DNA of 64,000 nt from Rhodococcus sp. P1Y (lineage in GTDB: Bacteria; Actinomycetota; Actinomycetes; Mycobacteriales; Mycobacteriaceae): NCBI RefSeq assembly GCF_003641205.1, contig NZ_CP032762.1, positions 3,348,001 to 3,412,000 of the forward strand, in the 5' to 3' direction. How positions within the stretch are numbered: the first letter of the stretch is position 1; the number at the start of each line of letters is the position of its first letter. This document shows, in pieces, positions 18,677-30,870 of this stretch. Under the pieces are notes generated by a model. The model saw only the letters and a list, made by a program, of their open reading frames with translations. It was not told the origin of the DNA and ran no database searches. The translations under genes were made by a program, and so were the position numbers.

Positions 18677-20184
18677 ACAATCCGCCTTTCGCTCAGCGAG
18701 CCGAGCCCATCGGTGCCACTATTTCGGATGTGACCACGCCCGCGTCTACGAAATCCAGTGAACTGCCGCCTCAGGTCGTTGTGCTCTTCGGCGCCACCGG
18801 CGATCTGGCCCGACGAAAACTGCTGTCCGGCATGATGCACTTGGCATTGTCGGATCTTGCCCCGCGGATACGCGTCGTGGGTACGTCCCTCGAGGAGATG
18901 ACGAGTGACGAGTTCCGGCAGATGGCCCTCGAAGCTATCGACGAATACTCCACGCGCAAGGTGTCCGAAGAACAGTGGCGACAATTCGCAGGCAAGCTCA
19001 GCTATGTGTCGCAGAAGTCGGGCCCGGCTGCTCTCGGCGAAGCGGTAGCGCGTGCGGAGATCGAGTTGGGTCCGGGCACCAAACGTCTGCATTATCTGTC
19101 GGTGCCGCCCAAGGCTGCGCTGGCCGTAGTTGAGATGCTGGGCGCTGCAGACCTGGTCAAGCGGTCTCGCATCATCATGGAAAAGCCCTTCGGTACGGAT
19201 CTAGCCAGTGCAATCGCACTCAATGCGAAAGTGCACGAGACATTCGACGAGGAACAGATCTTTCGCATCGATCACTTCCTCGGGAAGGAACCGGCCCAGA
19301 ACATCCTTGCGTTCCGGTTCGCGAACGGCCTCTTCGAACCGATCTGGAATCGAAACTTCATCGACCACATTCAGATCGACATCCCCGAGAAGCTGACCCT
19401 CGACGGGCGAGCCAACTTCTACGAGTCGACCGGCGCATTCAAGGACATGGTGGTCACTCATCTGTTCCAGGTGCTTGCGTTCATGGCGATGGAACCCCCG
19501 ACGGCGCTGGAACCACGTGCGATCAGTGAGGAGAAGAACAAGGTCTTCCGCTCGATGCTGCCTGTGGATCCGCGAAAGGTGGTGCGCGGGCAGTATTCCG
19601 GCTATCGCTCGGAACCTGGAGTAGCTCCGGATTCGGACACCGACACCTTCGTCGCGCTGCAGTGTGAGATCGACAACTGGCGTTGGGCGGGGGTTCCGTT
19701 CTACCTCCGAACCGGAAAGCGACTGGCAGAAGGGCAGAGAATAATCTCCATTGCCTTCCGAGAGCCGCCGAAGAGCATGTTCCCGACCGGCTCCGGCGTC
19801 GGTGCGCAAGGCCCCGACCATCTCACGTTCGACTTGGCCGATGCGTCCAAAGTATCGCTGTCGTTCTACGGGAAACGTCCGGGGCCGGGTATGCGCCTGG
19901 ACAAACTCAGCATGCAGTTCGCTATCCAGGAAACCGAAAGGGTCTCCGACGTTCTCGAAGCCTATGAGCGTTTGATCCTGGACGCGATGCACGGCGACCA
20001 CACTCTGTTCACCACAGCGGAAGGAATCGAGCGCCTGTGGGAGGTCTCCGCGCCACTTCTCGCGGATCCGCCGCCGGTGCGGCAGTACACGCCGGGATCG
20101 TGGGGGCCAAACGCGATCCACCAGCTGATCGCGCCTCATGCGTGGCGGCTGCCGTTCGAGCGGGCGTGGCGCGAAAAGAAATAG
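18673..20184 (+). CDS. zwf: Glucose-6-phosphate dehydrogenase
   Basis: First enzyme of the oxidative pentose phosphate pathway, producing NADPH and 6-phosphogluconolactone. NADP motif [15 protein letters not shown], and the active-site RIDHFLGKE are intact. GTG 18673 (503 residues) overlaps the preceding stop as GTGA; GTG 18730 gives 484 residues and starts closer to the fold, so the start is not certain. Neither has a clear SD. It stands apart from other pentose-phosphate genes, suggesting a second zwf elsewhere. Confidence in function is high. Confidence 0.9.
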   Translation: MNNPPFAQRAEPIGATISDVTTPASTKSSELPPQVVVLFGATGDLARRKLLSGMMHLALSDLAPRIRVVGTSLEEMTSDEFRQMALEAIDEYSTRKVSEEQWRQFAGKLSYVSQKSGPAALGEAVARAEIELGPGTKRLHYLSVPPKAALAVVEMLGAADLVKRSRIIMEKPFGTDLASAIALNAKVHETFDEEQIFRIDHFLGKEPAQNILAFRFANGLFEPIWNRNFIDHIQIDIPEKLTLDGRANFYESTGAFKDMVVTHLFQVLAFMAMEPPTALEPRAISEEKNKVFRSMLPVDPRKVVRGQYSGYRSEPGVAPDSDTDTFVALQCEIDNWRWAGVPFYLRTGKRLAEGQRIISIAFREPPKSMFPTGSGVGAQGPDHLTFDLADASKVSLSFYGKRPGPGMRLDKLSMQFAIQETERVSDVLEAYERLILDAMHGDHTLFTTAEGIERLWEVSAPLLADPPPVRQYTPGSWGPNAIHQLIAPHAWRLPFERAWREKK

Positions 20185-20201
20185 TCGCGGCTCAGGACTA
20201 C

Positions 20202-20645
20202 TCAGTAGGGGCGTTCCTTGCGCATCTGATCGCGCAGTGCGCCTTGAACCGCCTGCGACAGCCACGAATTGAGCGATACGCCGTTCATCGACGCAGCCTC
20301 TTCGGCGCGTTCCTTCACGTGCTCGACCATCCTCAGCGTGACGCGGCGAACTTCGCCGGTGACGTCGTCCATTGACGGGTAGTCTTGCGGCTCGCTCGCA
20401 TCGGAGGTCGATGTGACCTCGGCGACCGCGTCGTTCCCGGCGAGCCGAAGGTGGACGGCGTGATCGTCCAGCTTGTCGGATATCTCTTCGGCAAAGTCGG
20501 ACAGCGCCTGTAGCAGCATCAACCTCGCTGACGCCTGTGCCGCGGACGCGAGCGCATCGGCAGTGTTGCGGGTGTGTTCGTCACCCAGTGCGGCGGCTGC
20601 CAATAGGTCGGCGCGGAGGGCAGCGGTGTACTTGTCCAGTTCCAT
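20202..20645 (-). CDS. HicB-like protein with C-terminal ribbon-helix-helix
   Basis: A 147-residue protein. The N-terminal half is helical; residues about 105-140 ([32 protein letters not shown], split as two helices after a beta strand) form an Arc/MetJ-type ribbon-helix-helix as in HicB antitoxins. No HicA-like toxin gene is adjacent. A near-perfect 19-base inverted repeat covers its start codon, so autoregulation is likely. It could be a solitary antitoxin-derived repressor. Confidence 0.7.
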   Translation of the reverse strand: MELDKYTAALRADLLAAAALGDEHTRNTADALASAAQASARLMLLQALSDFAEEISDKLDDHAVHLRLAGNDAVAEVTSTSDASEPQDYPSMDDVTGEVRRVTLRMVEHVKERAEEAASMNGVSLNSWLSQAVQGALRDQMRKERPY

Positions 20646-20663
20646 GACATCAGTCTGACGTCA
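20645..20663. promoter_or_regulatory. Inverted repeat at the HicB-like gene start
   Basis: TGACATCAG-T-CTGACGTCA, eight of nine positions symmetric, abuts and enters the ATG of the HicB-like gene. Such placement fits autorepression by a ribbon-helix-helix protein. Its left ten bases recur (inverted) upstream of the MNIO operon at 14595-14604. Confidence 0.55.
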
Positions 20664-20744
20664 TCCATGCCGTCACGCAAGGTGTCACTGTGGCGCATGC
20701 ATAGAGTTGCGTGGAGGTTCGAGCTGGTCGAGTGGAGGAGAAGA

Positions 20745-21497
20745 GTGTCCAAGACGGTGTCACTGAAGGTGCAGTTGGTCGCGAAAACCGACTTCATCTC
20801 GCCCGAGGACATTCCGTGGGAAACCGACGCCGACGGCGGCCAAGCACTGGTGGAGTTCGCCGGGCGGGCCTGCTACCAGAGTTGGTCGAAGCCGAACCCA
20901 CGAACGGCCACCAATGCCTCTTACCTGCGTCACTTGCTCGACGTCGGTCACCTGTCGGTCCTCGAACACGCCACCGTCAGCTTCTACATCAGTGGGATTT
21001 CTCGTTCGTGCACCCACGAGTTGATTCGGCATCGACATTTCTCCTACTCGCAGCTGTCGCAACGCTTCGTACCGGAGAACGACGCAAAGGTGATCGTGCC
21101 TCCTGCGATCGTGGGCAACCCGGAGTTGGAAGCGCTGTTCGAGAAGGCCACCGACGCGAGCCGCGATGCATACGTCGAGTTGCTGAATGCTCTCGAACGC
21201 ACGTCCGACGGGGTGGCCAATGTCGCGCTCCGTGGAAAACAAGCCCGTCAGGCTGCCCGATCGGTCCTACCGAACGCCACCGAGACCAAGGTCGTCGTCA
21301 CCGGCAACTACCGAGCTTGGCGGCACTTCGTGTCCATGCGTGCATCCGAGCACGCCGACATAGAGATACGCCGTGTCGCCGTCGAATGCCTGCGCCAGTT
21401 GGCGACCGTTGCGCCGGATGTCTTCGGCGACTTCGAGGTCTCGGCGTTGCCCGATGGATCCGAGGTGGCCCACAGCCCCTTCGTCACCGAGGTCTGA
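20745..21497 (+). CDS. thyX: Flavin-dependent thymidylate synthase
   Basis: Makes dTMP from dUMP with methylene-tetrahydrofolate, FAD and NADPH. The ThyX signature RHR followed seven residues later by S is present in [17 protein letters not shown] 20745 gives 250 residues, the usual length, and has GGAGGAG five to eight bases upstream; an earlier ATG at 20667 would add 26 atypical residues. Followed by dapA and rnj as in mycobacteria. Confidence 0.95.
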   Translation: MSKTVSLKVQLVAKTDFISPEDIPWETDADGGQALVEFAGRACYQSWSKPNPRTATNASYLRHLLDVGHLSVLEHATVSFYISGISRSCTHELIRHRHFSYSQLSQRFVPENDAKVIVPPAIVGNPELEALFEKATDASRDAYVELLNALERTSDGVANVALRGKQARQAARSVLPNATETKVVVTGNYRAWRHFVSMRASEHADIEIRRVAVECLRQLATVAPDVFGDFEVSALPDGSEVAHSPFVTEV

Positions 21498-24280
<2,783 letters not shown>

Positions 24281-24285
24281 TGCGC

Positions 24286-24320
24286 GCTGGCCTGACGCTG
24301 TGTTCGAGCGTCAGGCCAGC
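24286..24320. terminator. rnj: Terminator hairpin between rnj and the TSUP gene
   Basis: A 14-bp perfect stem (24286-24299 with 24307-24320) and seven-base loop lie between convergent genes; it can act in both directions. There is no T tract, as is common in actinobacteria. Its right arm is a duplicate of the 3' end of the opposing gene. Confidence 0.8.
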
Positions 24321-24340
24321 AACCCGTCAGGCCAGCAACC
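24311..24340. repeat. 16-base direct repeat at the 3' end of the TSUP gene
   Basis: TCAGGCCAGCAACC occurs at 24311-24324 and again at 24327-24340. The second copy encodes the last residues and stop of the TSUP gene; the first forms the right arm of the terminator. Confidence 0.75.
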
Positions 24341-25106
24341 GCCACAGGCCGACGAGGCCGATGACGACGATGGTGATTCGCAGTGCCCACGGGGACAACT
24401 TCCTGCCGTACCGTGCGCCCACCGACCCGCCCACGAGCGATCCGGCGGCAATCAATCCGGCCGCGGCCCAACTGATGTCGTCGAAGGCGACAATCGTGTA
24501 CGTGGTGGCTGCGACGACGTTGACAATCAGTGACAACAGGTTCTTGGCTGCGTTCATTCGCTGCATGGAGTCCGGGAGAAGGACACCCATGACGCCGATC
24601 AGCAGAATTCCCTGCGCCGCCGTGAAGTAGCCCCCGTAAATTCCGACGACGAACGTACCGACGGTGAGCAGCATGAGCTTGGTTCGGCTGACGTGGTCCG
24701 CCGCGACACCGGCGGCCTCCGACCGGCGCCTGGCCCACCCCTGAATCGCAGGCTGGGCTACGACCAGCACCAACGCCCCGACGAGCAGGACCGGCACGAC
24801 CGCGCTGAATACGGACGGCGGCAGATGCAGCAGCAGCCACGCACCGCCCAAGGCCCCCACGAACGATGCCGGCATTTGCCATGCGAGCCGTGACCACTGG
24901 CCGCGCAGTTCGCGCCGATAGCCCCAGGTTCCCGACACGCTGCCCGCCACGAGACCGATGGCGTTGGACATCGTCGCAACCACAGGGGGATACCCGAATG
25001 CGACGAGGGTCGGGAACGTGATGAGTGTCCCGGAGCCAACCACTGCGTTGATGGCGCCCGCGCCGAGCCCGGCAAGGAGGATGATCAGAATTTCATGGAT
25101 CGGCAC
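24327..25106 (-). CDS. TSUP-family (TauE/SafE) membrane transporter
   Basis: A 259-residue membrane protein with about eight TM helices. The twin GAGAINAVVGSG and GSVGARYGRKLS blocks are typical of the TauE/SafE (formerly DUF81) family, which moves sulfite, sulfoacetate or similar anions. GTG 25106 starts immediately before the first TM helix; upstream in-frame sequence overlaps the divergent gene and looks non-coding. Substrate unknown. Confidence 0.8.
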   Translation of the reverse strand: MPIHEILIILLAGLGAGAINAVVGSGTLITFPTLVAFGYPPVVATMSNAIGLVAGSVSGTWGYRRELRGQWSRLAWQMPASFVGALGGAWLLLHLPPSVFSAVVPVLLVGALVLVVAQPAIQGWARRRSEAAGVAADHVSRTKLMLLTVGTFVVGIYGGYFTAAQGILLIGVMGVLLPDSMQRMNAAKNLLSLIVNVVAATTYTIVAFDDISWAAAGLIAAGSLVGGSVGARYGRKLSPWALRITIVVIGLVGLWRLLA

Positions 25107-25167
25107 CGATCCGAGATTACGGACGCTTCCCGGCACGGCCGACACAGGGCACGTACCGTGGATCGGT

Positions 25168-25791
25168 GTGACCCTCGCACAGCACGAACGCGCAGAACTC
25201 GTATCGACCTTGACGGCCGTCGGCGAATCGGCCCCGACTCTCTGTGGAGACTGGACCGCCAAGGACCTCGCCGCCCACCTCGTCGTCCGCGAACGGCGGC
25301 TCGATGCAGCGCCGGGGATACTTCTTCCGTTCCTCTCGGGCTACACCGAGAAGGTTCAGAGCAACGTCGCGGCCCGCCCGTACAGAGACCTCGTTGCCGA
25401 GGTGGCAAGCGGCCCACCGCTGTGGTCACCGTTCAAGGTCCTTGATCCGTTGATCAACGTTGGGGAGATGTTCGTCCACCACGAGGACCTGCGACGTGCC
25501 AAGCCGGAGTGGGCGCCCCGCATGCTGTCGGTGGACCTGCAGAACAAGCTGTGGTCGATCGCAGGGCTCGTGGGACGGCTTGCGTACCGCGCATCGCCTG
25601 TCGGAGTGGATCTGGTAACTCCGGACGGGAGAACAACGACCGTGAAGAAGGCCGGCGGACGCCGGGTGGTGCTCACGGGCGCACCGTCGGAACTGCTCCT
25701 GCATGCTTTCGGCCGCGACGCGGTCGTTCTGGATTTCTCGGGTGATCCGGCCGACGTCGCTGCAGTCCAGGGACTGAACCGAAGCTTCTGA
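25168..25791 (+). CDS. TIGR03085-type DinB/maleylpyruvate isomerase-fold protein
   Basis: A 207-residue member of the mycothiol-dependent maleylpyruvate isomerase/DinB-like group. N-terminal LCGDWTAKDLAAHLVVRE gives the first metal His, and FVHHEDLRRA the second pair, so a metal site is likely. GTG 25168 follows TACCGT (25154-25159) by eight bases with no SD, consistent with leaderless translation. Perhaps a mycothiol-dependent transferase; reaction unknown. Confidence 0.75.
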   Translation: MTLAQHERAELVSTLTAVGESAPTLCGDWTAKDLAAHLVVRERRLDAAPGILLPFLSGYTEKVQSNVAARPYRDLVAEVASGPPLWSPFKVLDPLINVGEMFVHHEDLRRAKPEWAPRMLSVDLQNKLWSIAGLVGRLAYRASPVGVDLVTPDGRTTTVKKAGGRRVVLTGAPSELLLHAFGRDAVVLDFSGDPADVAAVQGLNRSF

Positions 25792-25851
25792 CAGCTCTGT
25801 TACTCGTGTTGCGGATGGTTTCCAAGGGGCTCTTGCGACTAACCTAGGGGG

Positions 25852-28500
25852 ATGGCAGGAAAGACCAGCACCCGAAGCTCGAGAGCCGGCACAGCCGGAG
25901 GCTCGTCGACATCGCGTGCTTCGGGGGCATCTCGTAAGGCTCCCGGAGGGCGAACCGCGCGCACCGTGACCACTCCCAAGAAGCCGACTGCACCCCGAAA
26001 GGCCGCTCCCCGCGGCGGGGCAGCACGATCCGCGGCGCCGCGGAGGCCTGCGAAGAAGAAGGGCAGCGGCGTCGTGTCCGCGGTCGGACGGGGCATCTCT
26101 TCCACCTGGTCCATGGCGGCGAAAGGCGTCGGTGCAACTACTCGCACCGTCAGCAAGGCCAAGGACATCGAACACGGTCACCGAAGAGACGGCATCGCGC
26201 TCGGGCTCATCGCGGTCAGTGTCGTCTTCGCGGCGGCAGTGTGGTTCAGCGCAGGCGGTCCGATCGGCGAGGGAATCGAAATCGCCGTGCGCGCGGTGGT
26301 GGGTGACGCCGGCTACATTGCTCCCGTCCTCGGAATTGCACTTGCAGTGATCCTCATGAGGTCCGAACCGAATCCGGAAATCCGGCCCAGGCTCGTCCTC
26401 GGTTCTCTACTTCTCGCGCTGCCGATTCTCGGCCTCTGGCATCTTGCGGCAGGGTCGCCGGCAGACGCCGAGGGTCGTTCGACCGGCGGCGGTTTCGTCG
26501 GGTACGTGGCGGGGGGACCGATCACGGACGGCGTGACCGTGTGGCTTGCCGTTCCGCTGCTGCTCCTGGCCGGACTGTTCGGGGTGTTGCTCCTCACCGG
26601 GACCACCGTCCGCGACATTCCGGATCGCCTGCGGTCGTTGTTCGGTACCGACAGCCGCGGTGACGAATACGGTGACTACGACCCGGCCGACTTCGGGTCG
26701 GATTTCGGCGACGAGGGCTACGGCGACTACGACGCTGCCGGCTTCGACGCCGACGGATATCCGGTCGACACGTCGTCGAGCGACCCGTACACCAACTATC
26801 CGACCGAGGAGTACGTCCCGGTCAAGAAGCCCCGCGCGCGAAAGACCCCGCCGGAAGCCCCGACCGAGGTCATCGAACCCGAGGCAGCCGCAGCACCGCC
26901 CGTATCGGTTCCGACGCCACCGCGCCCGAAGCCGAAGCCGATCGTCAAGGCAGCGGAACCGAAGCCTGCAGCCGACGAGGACAAGATCGTCGTGGACCGC
27001 GTGGTCGACGGCGATTACACGCTGCCCTCACTGTCGTTGTTGATCGACGGCGATCCGCCGAAGACGCGGAGCCAGGCCAACGATGCGATGATCGAGGCCA
27101 TTTCGGAGGTGCTCGAACAGTTCAAGATCGATGCTGCGGTCACAGGTTTCACTCGCGGACCGACCGTGACTCGGTACGAGGTCGAACTGGGTCCCGGCGT
27201 CAAGGTCGAGAAGATCACCGCGCTCGCCCGCAATATCGCCTACGCGGTCGCTACCGACAATGTCCGGTTGCTCGCTCCGATCCCGGGTAAGTCCGCGGTC
27301 GGTATCGAGGTACCGAACTCGGACCGCGAAATGGTTCGATTGGCCGACGTGCTCACCGCGCCGTCGACCAGGAAGGATCACCACCCGCTGGTGATCGGCC
27401 TCGGCAAGGACATCGAGGGCGATTTCGTGAGTGCGAATCTCGCGAAGATGCCTCACCTGCTGGTAGCGGGGTCGACTGGATCCGGTAAATCGAGTTTCGT
27501 GAACTCGATGCTGGTGTCGCTGCTCGCGCGGGCGACGCCGGACGAGGTACGCATGATCCTCATCGACCCGAAGATGGTCGAGCTGACCCCGTACGAGGGA
27601 ATTCCGCACCTCATCACCCCGATCATCACCCAGCCGAAGAAGGCCGCGGCGGCGCTGGCGTGGCTGGTGGAGGAAATGGAGCAGCGTTACCAGGACATGC
27701 AGGTCAACAAGGTCCGGCACATCGACGACTTCAACAAGAAGGTGCGCTCGGGAGACATCTCGGCTCCGCTGGGTAGCGAGCGTGTGTACCGCCCTTACCC
27801 GTACATCCTCGCTATCGTCGACGAGCTCGCGGACCTCATGATGACAGCGCCCCGTGACGTGGAAGACGCCATCGTCCGTATCACTCAGAAGGCACGTGCT
27901 GCAGGTATCCACCTCGTCCTTGCTACACAGCGGCCATCGGTCGATGTCGTCACCGGACTCATCAAGACCAATGTGCCGTCGCGACTTGCGTTCGCCACCA
28001 GCTCATTGACGGACTCACGCGTCATCCTCGACCAGCCGGGGGCAGAGAAGCTGATCGGTATGGGTGACGCGTTGTTCCTGCCGATGGGGGCGGGCAAACC
28101 GACCAGGCTTCAAGGCGCATTCATCACCGACGAGGAGATCGCGGCGGTCGTCGACTTCGCCAAGAATCAGGCCGAGCCCGAGTACAACGACACGGTGACC
28201 GCGGCCAAGGCGTCGGAGAAGAAGGACGTCGATCCCGATATCGGGGACGATATGGATGTTCTTCTTCAAGCTGTGGAACTGGTCGTGTCCAGTCAGTTCG
28301 GTTCGACGTCGATGTTGCAGCGCAAGCTGCGGGTCGGTTTCGCCAAGGCGGGCAGGCTGATGGACTTGATGGAGAACAGAGGCGTGGTCGGGCCGAGCGA
28401 GGGCTCCAAGGCTCGCGAAGTGCTGATCAAGCCCGACGAGCTCGACGGGCTGCTGTGGTCGATTCGAGGCGGCGACCCCGACGAGGAACCCGCGGATTGA
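25852..28500 (+). CDS. ftsK: DNA translocase FtsK
   Basis: Septal DNA pump for chromosome segregation, 882 residues. A basic N-terminus of about 100 residues precedes four TM helices (about 115-255), an acidic linker (D/E/Y rich, then Pro/Lys), and the motor domain with Walker [11 protein letters not shown] near 538-547 and [10 protein letters not shown] as Walker B. A C-terminal winged gamma domain follows. TAACCT (25840-25845) ends six bases before the ATG, suggesting a leaderless mRNA. Neighbours argA and pgsA match mycobacteria. Confidence 0.95.
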   Translation: MAGKTSTRSSRAGTAGGSSTSRASGASRKAPGGRTARTVTTPKKPTAPRKAAPRGGAARSAAPRRPAKKKGSGVVSAVGRGISSTWSMAAKGVGATTRTVSKAKDIEHGHRRDGIALGLIAVSVVFAAAVWFSAGGPIGEGIEIAVRAVVGDAGYIAPVLGIALAVILMRSEPNPEIRPRLVLGSLLLALPILGLWHLAAGSPADAEGRSTGGGFVGYVAGGPITDGVTVWLAVPLLLLAGLFGVLLLTGTTVRDIPDRLRSLFGTDSRGDEYGDYDPADFGSDFGDEGYGDYDAAGFDADGYPVDTSSSDPYTNYPTEEYVPVKKPRARKTPPEAPTEVIEPEAAAAPPVSVPTPPRPKPKPIVKAAEPKPAADEDKIVVDRVVDGDYTLPSLSLLIDGDPPKTRSQANDAMIEAISEVLEQFKIDAAVTGFTRGPTVTRYEVELGPGVKVEKITALARNIAYAVATDNVRLLAPIPGKSAVGIEVPNSDREMVRLADVLTAPSTRKDHHPLVIGLGKDIEGDFVSANLAKMPHLLVAGSTGSGKSSFVNSMLVSLLARATPDEVRMILIDPKMVELTPYEGIPHLITPIITQPKKAAAALAWLVEEMEQRYQDMQVNKVRHIDDFNKKVRSGDISAPLGSERVYRPYPYILAIVDELADLMMTAPRDVEDAIVRITQKARAAGIHLVLATQRPSVDVVTGLIKTNVPSRLAFATSSLTDSRVILDQPGAEKLIGMGDALFLPMGAGKPTRLQGAFITDEEIAAVVDFAKNQAEPEYNDTVTAAKASEKKDVDPDIGDDMDVLLQAVELVVSSQFGSTSMLQRKLRVGFAKAGRLMDLMENRGVVGPSEGSKAREVLIKPDELDGLLWSIRGGDPDEEPAD

Positions 28501-28512
28501 TGCGGCTCCGCC

Positions 28513-28560
28513 GCCCGTGCGCGCGTAGTGACGTTCGGACGTAACTACGCGCGCACGGGC
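28513..28560. terminator. ftsK: Long terminator hairpin after ftsK
   Basis: A 17-bp perfect stem (28513-28529 with 28544-28560) continues after one mismatch into ACGT/ACGT with a four-base loop. It lies between convergent ftsK and the YCII gene and likely ends both. Confidence 0.85.
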
Positions 28561-28572
28561 AGCGATGCTGCG

Positions 28573-28854
28573 TCAGGCGAATGCGCCCATGACCGGCTTC
28601 CATTCGGTGATCACCGACGTGTCGACGAGGTTCTCCACCGCGAAAGGATCCTGGGCGAACAACTGCGTGACGGATGTCAGGTCGGTGCCTTCGACGATGA
28701 TGAGGGCGCCTCTGTCTTCGGTGAACGGTCCACTGGAGACCAGAACCTTCTGTTCCAGCAGATCCGCGAGCCACGCGCGATGATCAGCGCGGTGGGTGTC
28801 ACGCCCGTCCGCGGTAGTGGGGGAGTAGGTGTATTGCACGGCGAACAGAGCCAT
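28573..28854 (-). CDS. YCII-family protein
   Basis: A 93-residue ferredoxin-like-fold protein. The YCII features DHRAWLADLLEQ, SGPF near 41-44 and FAQDPFAVENL are present. Members range from dehalogenases to structural proteins; the conserved His/Asp pair is in DTHRADH. SD GAGGAAG lies eight bases before the ATG. A YCII gene sits beside ftsK in mycobacteria too (Rv2749). Function unknown. Confidence 0.8.
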   Translation of the reverse strand: MALFAVQYTYSPTTADGRDTHRADHRAWLADLLEQKVLVSSGPFTEDRGALIIVEGTDLTSVTQLFAQDPFAVENLVDTSVITEWKPVMGAFA

Positions 28855-28902
28855 GAGTGTCTTCCTCTTTCGTTCCTCGTTGTGCGGACGAAAAGAATCC
28901 TG

Positions 28903-29487
28903 TCAGAGCGAAAGCAACATTCTCGTATTGCCCAGTGTGTTCGGCTTCACGTAGCTCAAGTCGAGGAACTCGGCGACACCGGTGTCGTAGGAGCGGCACA
29001 TTTCGGCGTACACCTCCGCGGTGACCGGGGTGCCGTCGATTTCCGCGAATCCGTGCCTCGCGAAGAAATCCGTCTCGAAGGTCAGCACGAAGAGCTTCTG
29101 CAGTGCCAACTCGCGAGCTACTCGGACGAGTTTGTCCACGATCAGATGGCCGGCGCCGTGTCCCTTCGCCGACGGATCGACGGCAACAGTCCTCACCTCG
29201 CCGAGATCGGCCCACAGCACGTGCAAGGCGCCGCAACCGATAACCGTTCCTGCACGCTCTGCCACCCAGAATTCCTGGACCGCTTCGTACAGGGTCACGA
29301 GGTTCTTCTCGAGGAGGATCTTGCCTGCGTAGATGTCGATCAATCGCTTTATCTCGGGAATGTCGGAGGTGCGCGCTCGTCGGACGACCAATTCGTCTCC
29401 ACCGTAAGAGGCCGCAGAGCTGTTCGAGGCGTAGTCCGCAGCACTGTCGACACCCGGTCGACTCGCCCGGTTCGGCGCAGAAGTCAT
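28903..29487 (-). CDS. argA: GNAT acetyltransferase, amino-acid N-acetyltransferase type
   Basis: A 194-residue single-domain GNAT protein resembling M. tuberculosis Rv2747, an L-glutamate N-acetyltransferase that starts arginine synthesis. The acetyl-CoA loop is in DPSAKGHGAGHLI, and DFFARHGFAEID closes the fold. About 35 N-terminal residues rich in Ser/Ala precede it. ATG 29487 is supported by TACTGT on the minus strand (29495-29500) seven bases upstream, a leaderless arrangement. Position between ftsK and pgsA is conserved. Confidence 0.8.
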   Translation of the reverse strand: MTSAPNRASRPGVDSAADYASNSSAASYGGDELVVRRARTSDIPEIKRLIDIYAGKILLEKNLVTLYEAVQEFWVAERAGTVIGCGALHVLWADLGEVRTVAVDPSAKGHGAGHLIVDKLVRVARELALQKLFVLTFETDFFARHGFAEIDGTPVTAEVYAEMCRSYDTGVAEFLDLSYVKPNTLGNTRMLLSL

Positions 29488-29529
29488 GTGGTGAACAGTA
29501 GCCAACGGGTGAACAGATATTCTTCTCGT

Positions 29530-29577
29530 GTGTCCGCTACCGAACTCGTCGCCCACGTACCGGGACACCACGTATGA
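29530..29577 (+). CDS. Leaderless 15-codon leader ORF coupled to pgsA
   Basis: GTG 29530 lies six bases after TATTCT (29518-29523), so a transcript would begin at or next to the start codon. The frame encodes VSATELVAHVPGHHV and stops with a TGA that overlaps the pgsA ATG (ATGA). pgsA itself has no SD, so ribosomes finishing this ORF may re-initiate on pgsA. This pattern fits the leaderless small ORFs known in mycobacteria. Confidence 0.5.
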   Translation: MSATELVAHVPGHHV

Positions 29578-30194
29578 CCGAACAAGTACCTCCGAGCCCT
29601 CAGTTGCCGCATGGCAACTCGGTAACCGGCGGTACCGACGTCGTCCCCATCCTCAATATCGCCAACGTTCTGACCGTGCTGCGTATCGCGCTCGTCCCTG
29701 TGTTCCTGGTTGTGCTGTTCGCAGGCGACGGTCACGACACGCGATGGCGGATCGCAGCAACGGTTGTGTTCGCAGTCGCGGCCATCACCGACCGGATCGA
29801 CGGTCAATTGGCCCGCAAATACGGCTTGGTGACCGAATTCGGCAAGATGGCCGACCCGATCGCGGACAAAGCGTTGATCGGCGCGGCATTGATCGGGTTG
29901 TCGATTCTCGGCGATCTACCGTGGTGGGTGACCGTCGTCATTGCCGTGAGAGAGATCGGCATCACGCTCGTTCGCTTCGCAGTGATCAGGCACGGGGTCA
30001 TTCCGGCCGGCCGTGGAGGAAAGGTCAAGACGCTCGTGCAGAGTGTCGCGATCGGTTTCTACCTCTTTCCGCTACCGGACGAGGTGCGGTTCGCGTCCGT
30101 CACACTCATGGGTTTGGCCGTGTTCCTGACGGTCTACACAGGTGTGGACTACATCGTGCAAGCGATCCGCCTGCGACGCGGCGTGGCCACGTGA
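29574..30194 (+). CDS. pgsA: CDP-alcohol phosphatidyltransferase (phosphatidylglycerophosphate synthase type)
   Basis: A 206-residue integral membrane enzyme that swaps CMP of CDP-diacylglycerol for an alcohol. The motif D-x2-D-G-x2-A-R-x8-G-x3-D-x3-D is exact in TDRIDGQLARKYGL through KMADPIAD. About six TM helices. The order argA, pgsA, clgR matches mycobacterial Rv2747-Rv2745c, where this paralogue is pgsA3. Acceptor is probably glycerol-3-phosphate. Confidence 0.85.
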   Translation: MTEQVPPSPQLPHGNSVTGGTDVVPILNIANVLTVLRIALVPVFLVVLFAGDGHDTRWRIAATVVFAVAAITDRIDGQLARKYGLVTEFGKMADPIADKALIGAALIGLSILGDLPWWVTVVIAVREIGITLVRFAVIRHGVIPAGRGGKVKTLVQSVAIGFYLFPLPDEVRFASVTLMGLAVFLTVYTGVDYIVQAIRLRRGVAT

Positions 30195-30305
30195 ACCGCA
30201 TCGCGTTCACGTCGCCCAGCGGGAACATCGGTCGCCGATGCAGTCCGACACACCGTGTCGGACTTCTGCTACGACGGGTAAATGGAACCGTCGCAGTATA
30301 GGGTC

Positions 30306-30334
30306 GGGAACCAATCGAGCCCGGTCCGTCGTTG
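30306..30334 (+). promoter_or_regulatory. clgR: Sigma-E-type promoter for clgR
   Basis: GGGAACCA (30306-30313), 16 bases, then CGTTG (30330-30334) matches the mycobacterial sigma-E consensus GGGAACYA-N15/16-CGTT. The predicted transcription start is about 40 bases before clgR. In M. tuberculosis, clgR is sigma-E dependent. Confidence 0.7.
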
Positions 30335-30383
30335 TAGCTGTAGATGATCGACGTGGATGAAGATTCGAACGAGGAGGAGCGAG

Positions 30384-30740
30384 ATGGCGCTGCTATTGCG
30401 TGAAGCACTCGGCGACAGTCTGCGGCGCACTCGCGTTGCACAGAGCCGCACGTTGCGGGAGGTCTCGAACACCGCGCGTGTGAGCCTCGGCTACCTCTCC
30501 GAGGTCGAGCGCGGACGGAAAGAAGCATCGAGTGAACTGCTCGCCGCTATTTGCGACGCACTTGCAGTCCCGCTCGCCGACGTGATGAGCGACGTGAGCG
30601 AGTCGTTGTCGGAGTCGACGCTTGCGGCTCGACGCGAGGATGCCGACAAGGTTGCACTGACCGAAGACGCGTCACCGCGCATCGCAGGCGAAACCCGAGT
30701 AGTCATCCCGGCACCTGCGCGCGCGCTCGCTGCCGCGTGA
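30384..30740 (+). CDS. clgR: Transcriptional regulator ClgR
   Basis: A 118-residue XRE-type regulator of Clp protease and envelope-stress genes. The HTH spans about 10-65 ([33 protein letters not shown]). ATG 30384 is chosen because GAGGAGGAG lies just upstream; the ATG at 30357 lacks an SD. The protein ends RALAAA, resembling the ssrA-like C-terminal degron by which ClgR is cleared by Clp in other actinobacteria. pspA and pspM follow as in mycobacteria. Confidence 0.9.
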   Translation: MALLLREALGDSLRRTRVAQSRTLREVSNTARVSLGYLSEVERGRKEASSELLAAICDALAVPLADVMSDVSESLSESTLAARREDADKVALTEDASPRIAGETRVVIPAPARALAAA

Positions 30741-30870
30741 GCTGTGAACGGTGCGGATCGGACCGCTAGGGTGGAATCGATCTCACAGCAGTCGAACAAG
30801 ACCAGTATTCTCGTGGCACGAGCAGTTCCACGCGTGAACGCGGCGCTCAAGATGGAGGCAGGATCAACCC

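Noticed and set aside
20202..20645. Complete HicAB toxin-antitoxin pair
   Set aside because: No small double-stranded-RNA-binding HicA-like ORF is next to the HicB-like gene.
29528..30301. 257-codon frame starting at GTG 29528 over pgsA
   Set aside because: Out-of-frame shadow of pgsA, which holds an exact CDP-alcohol phosphotransferase motif.
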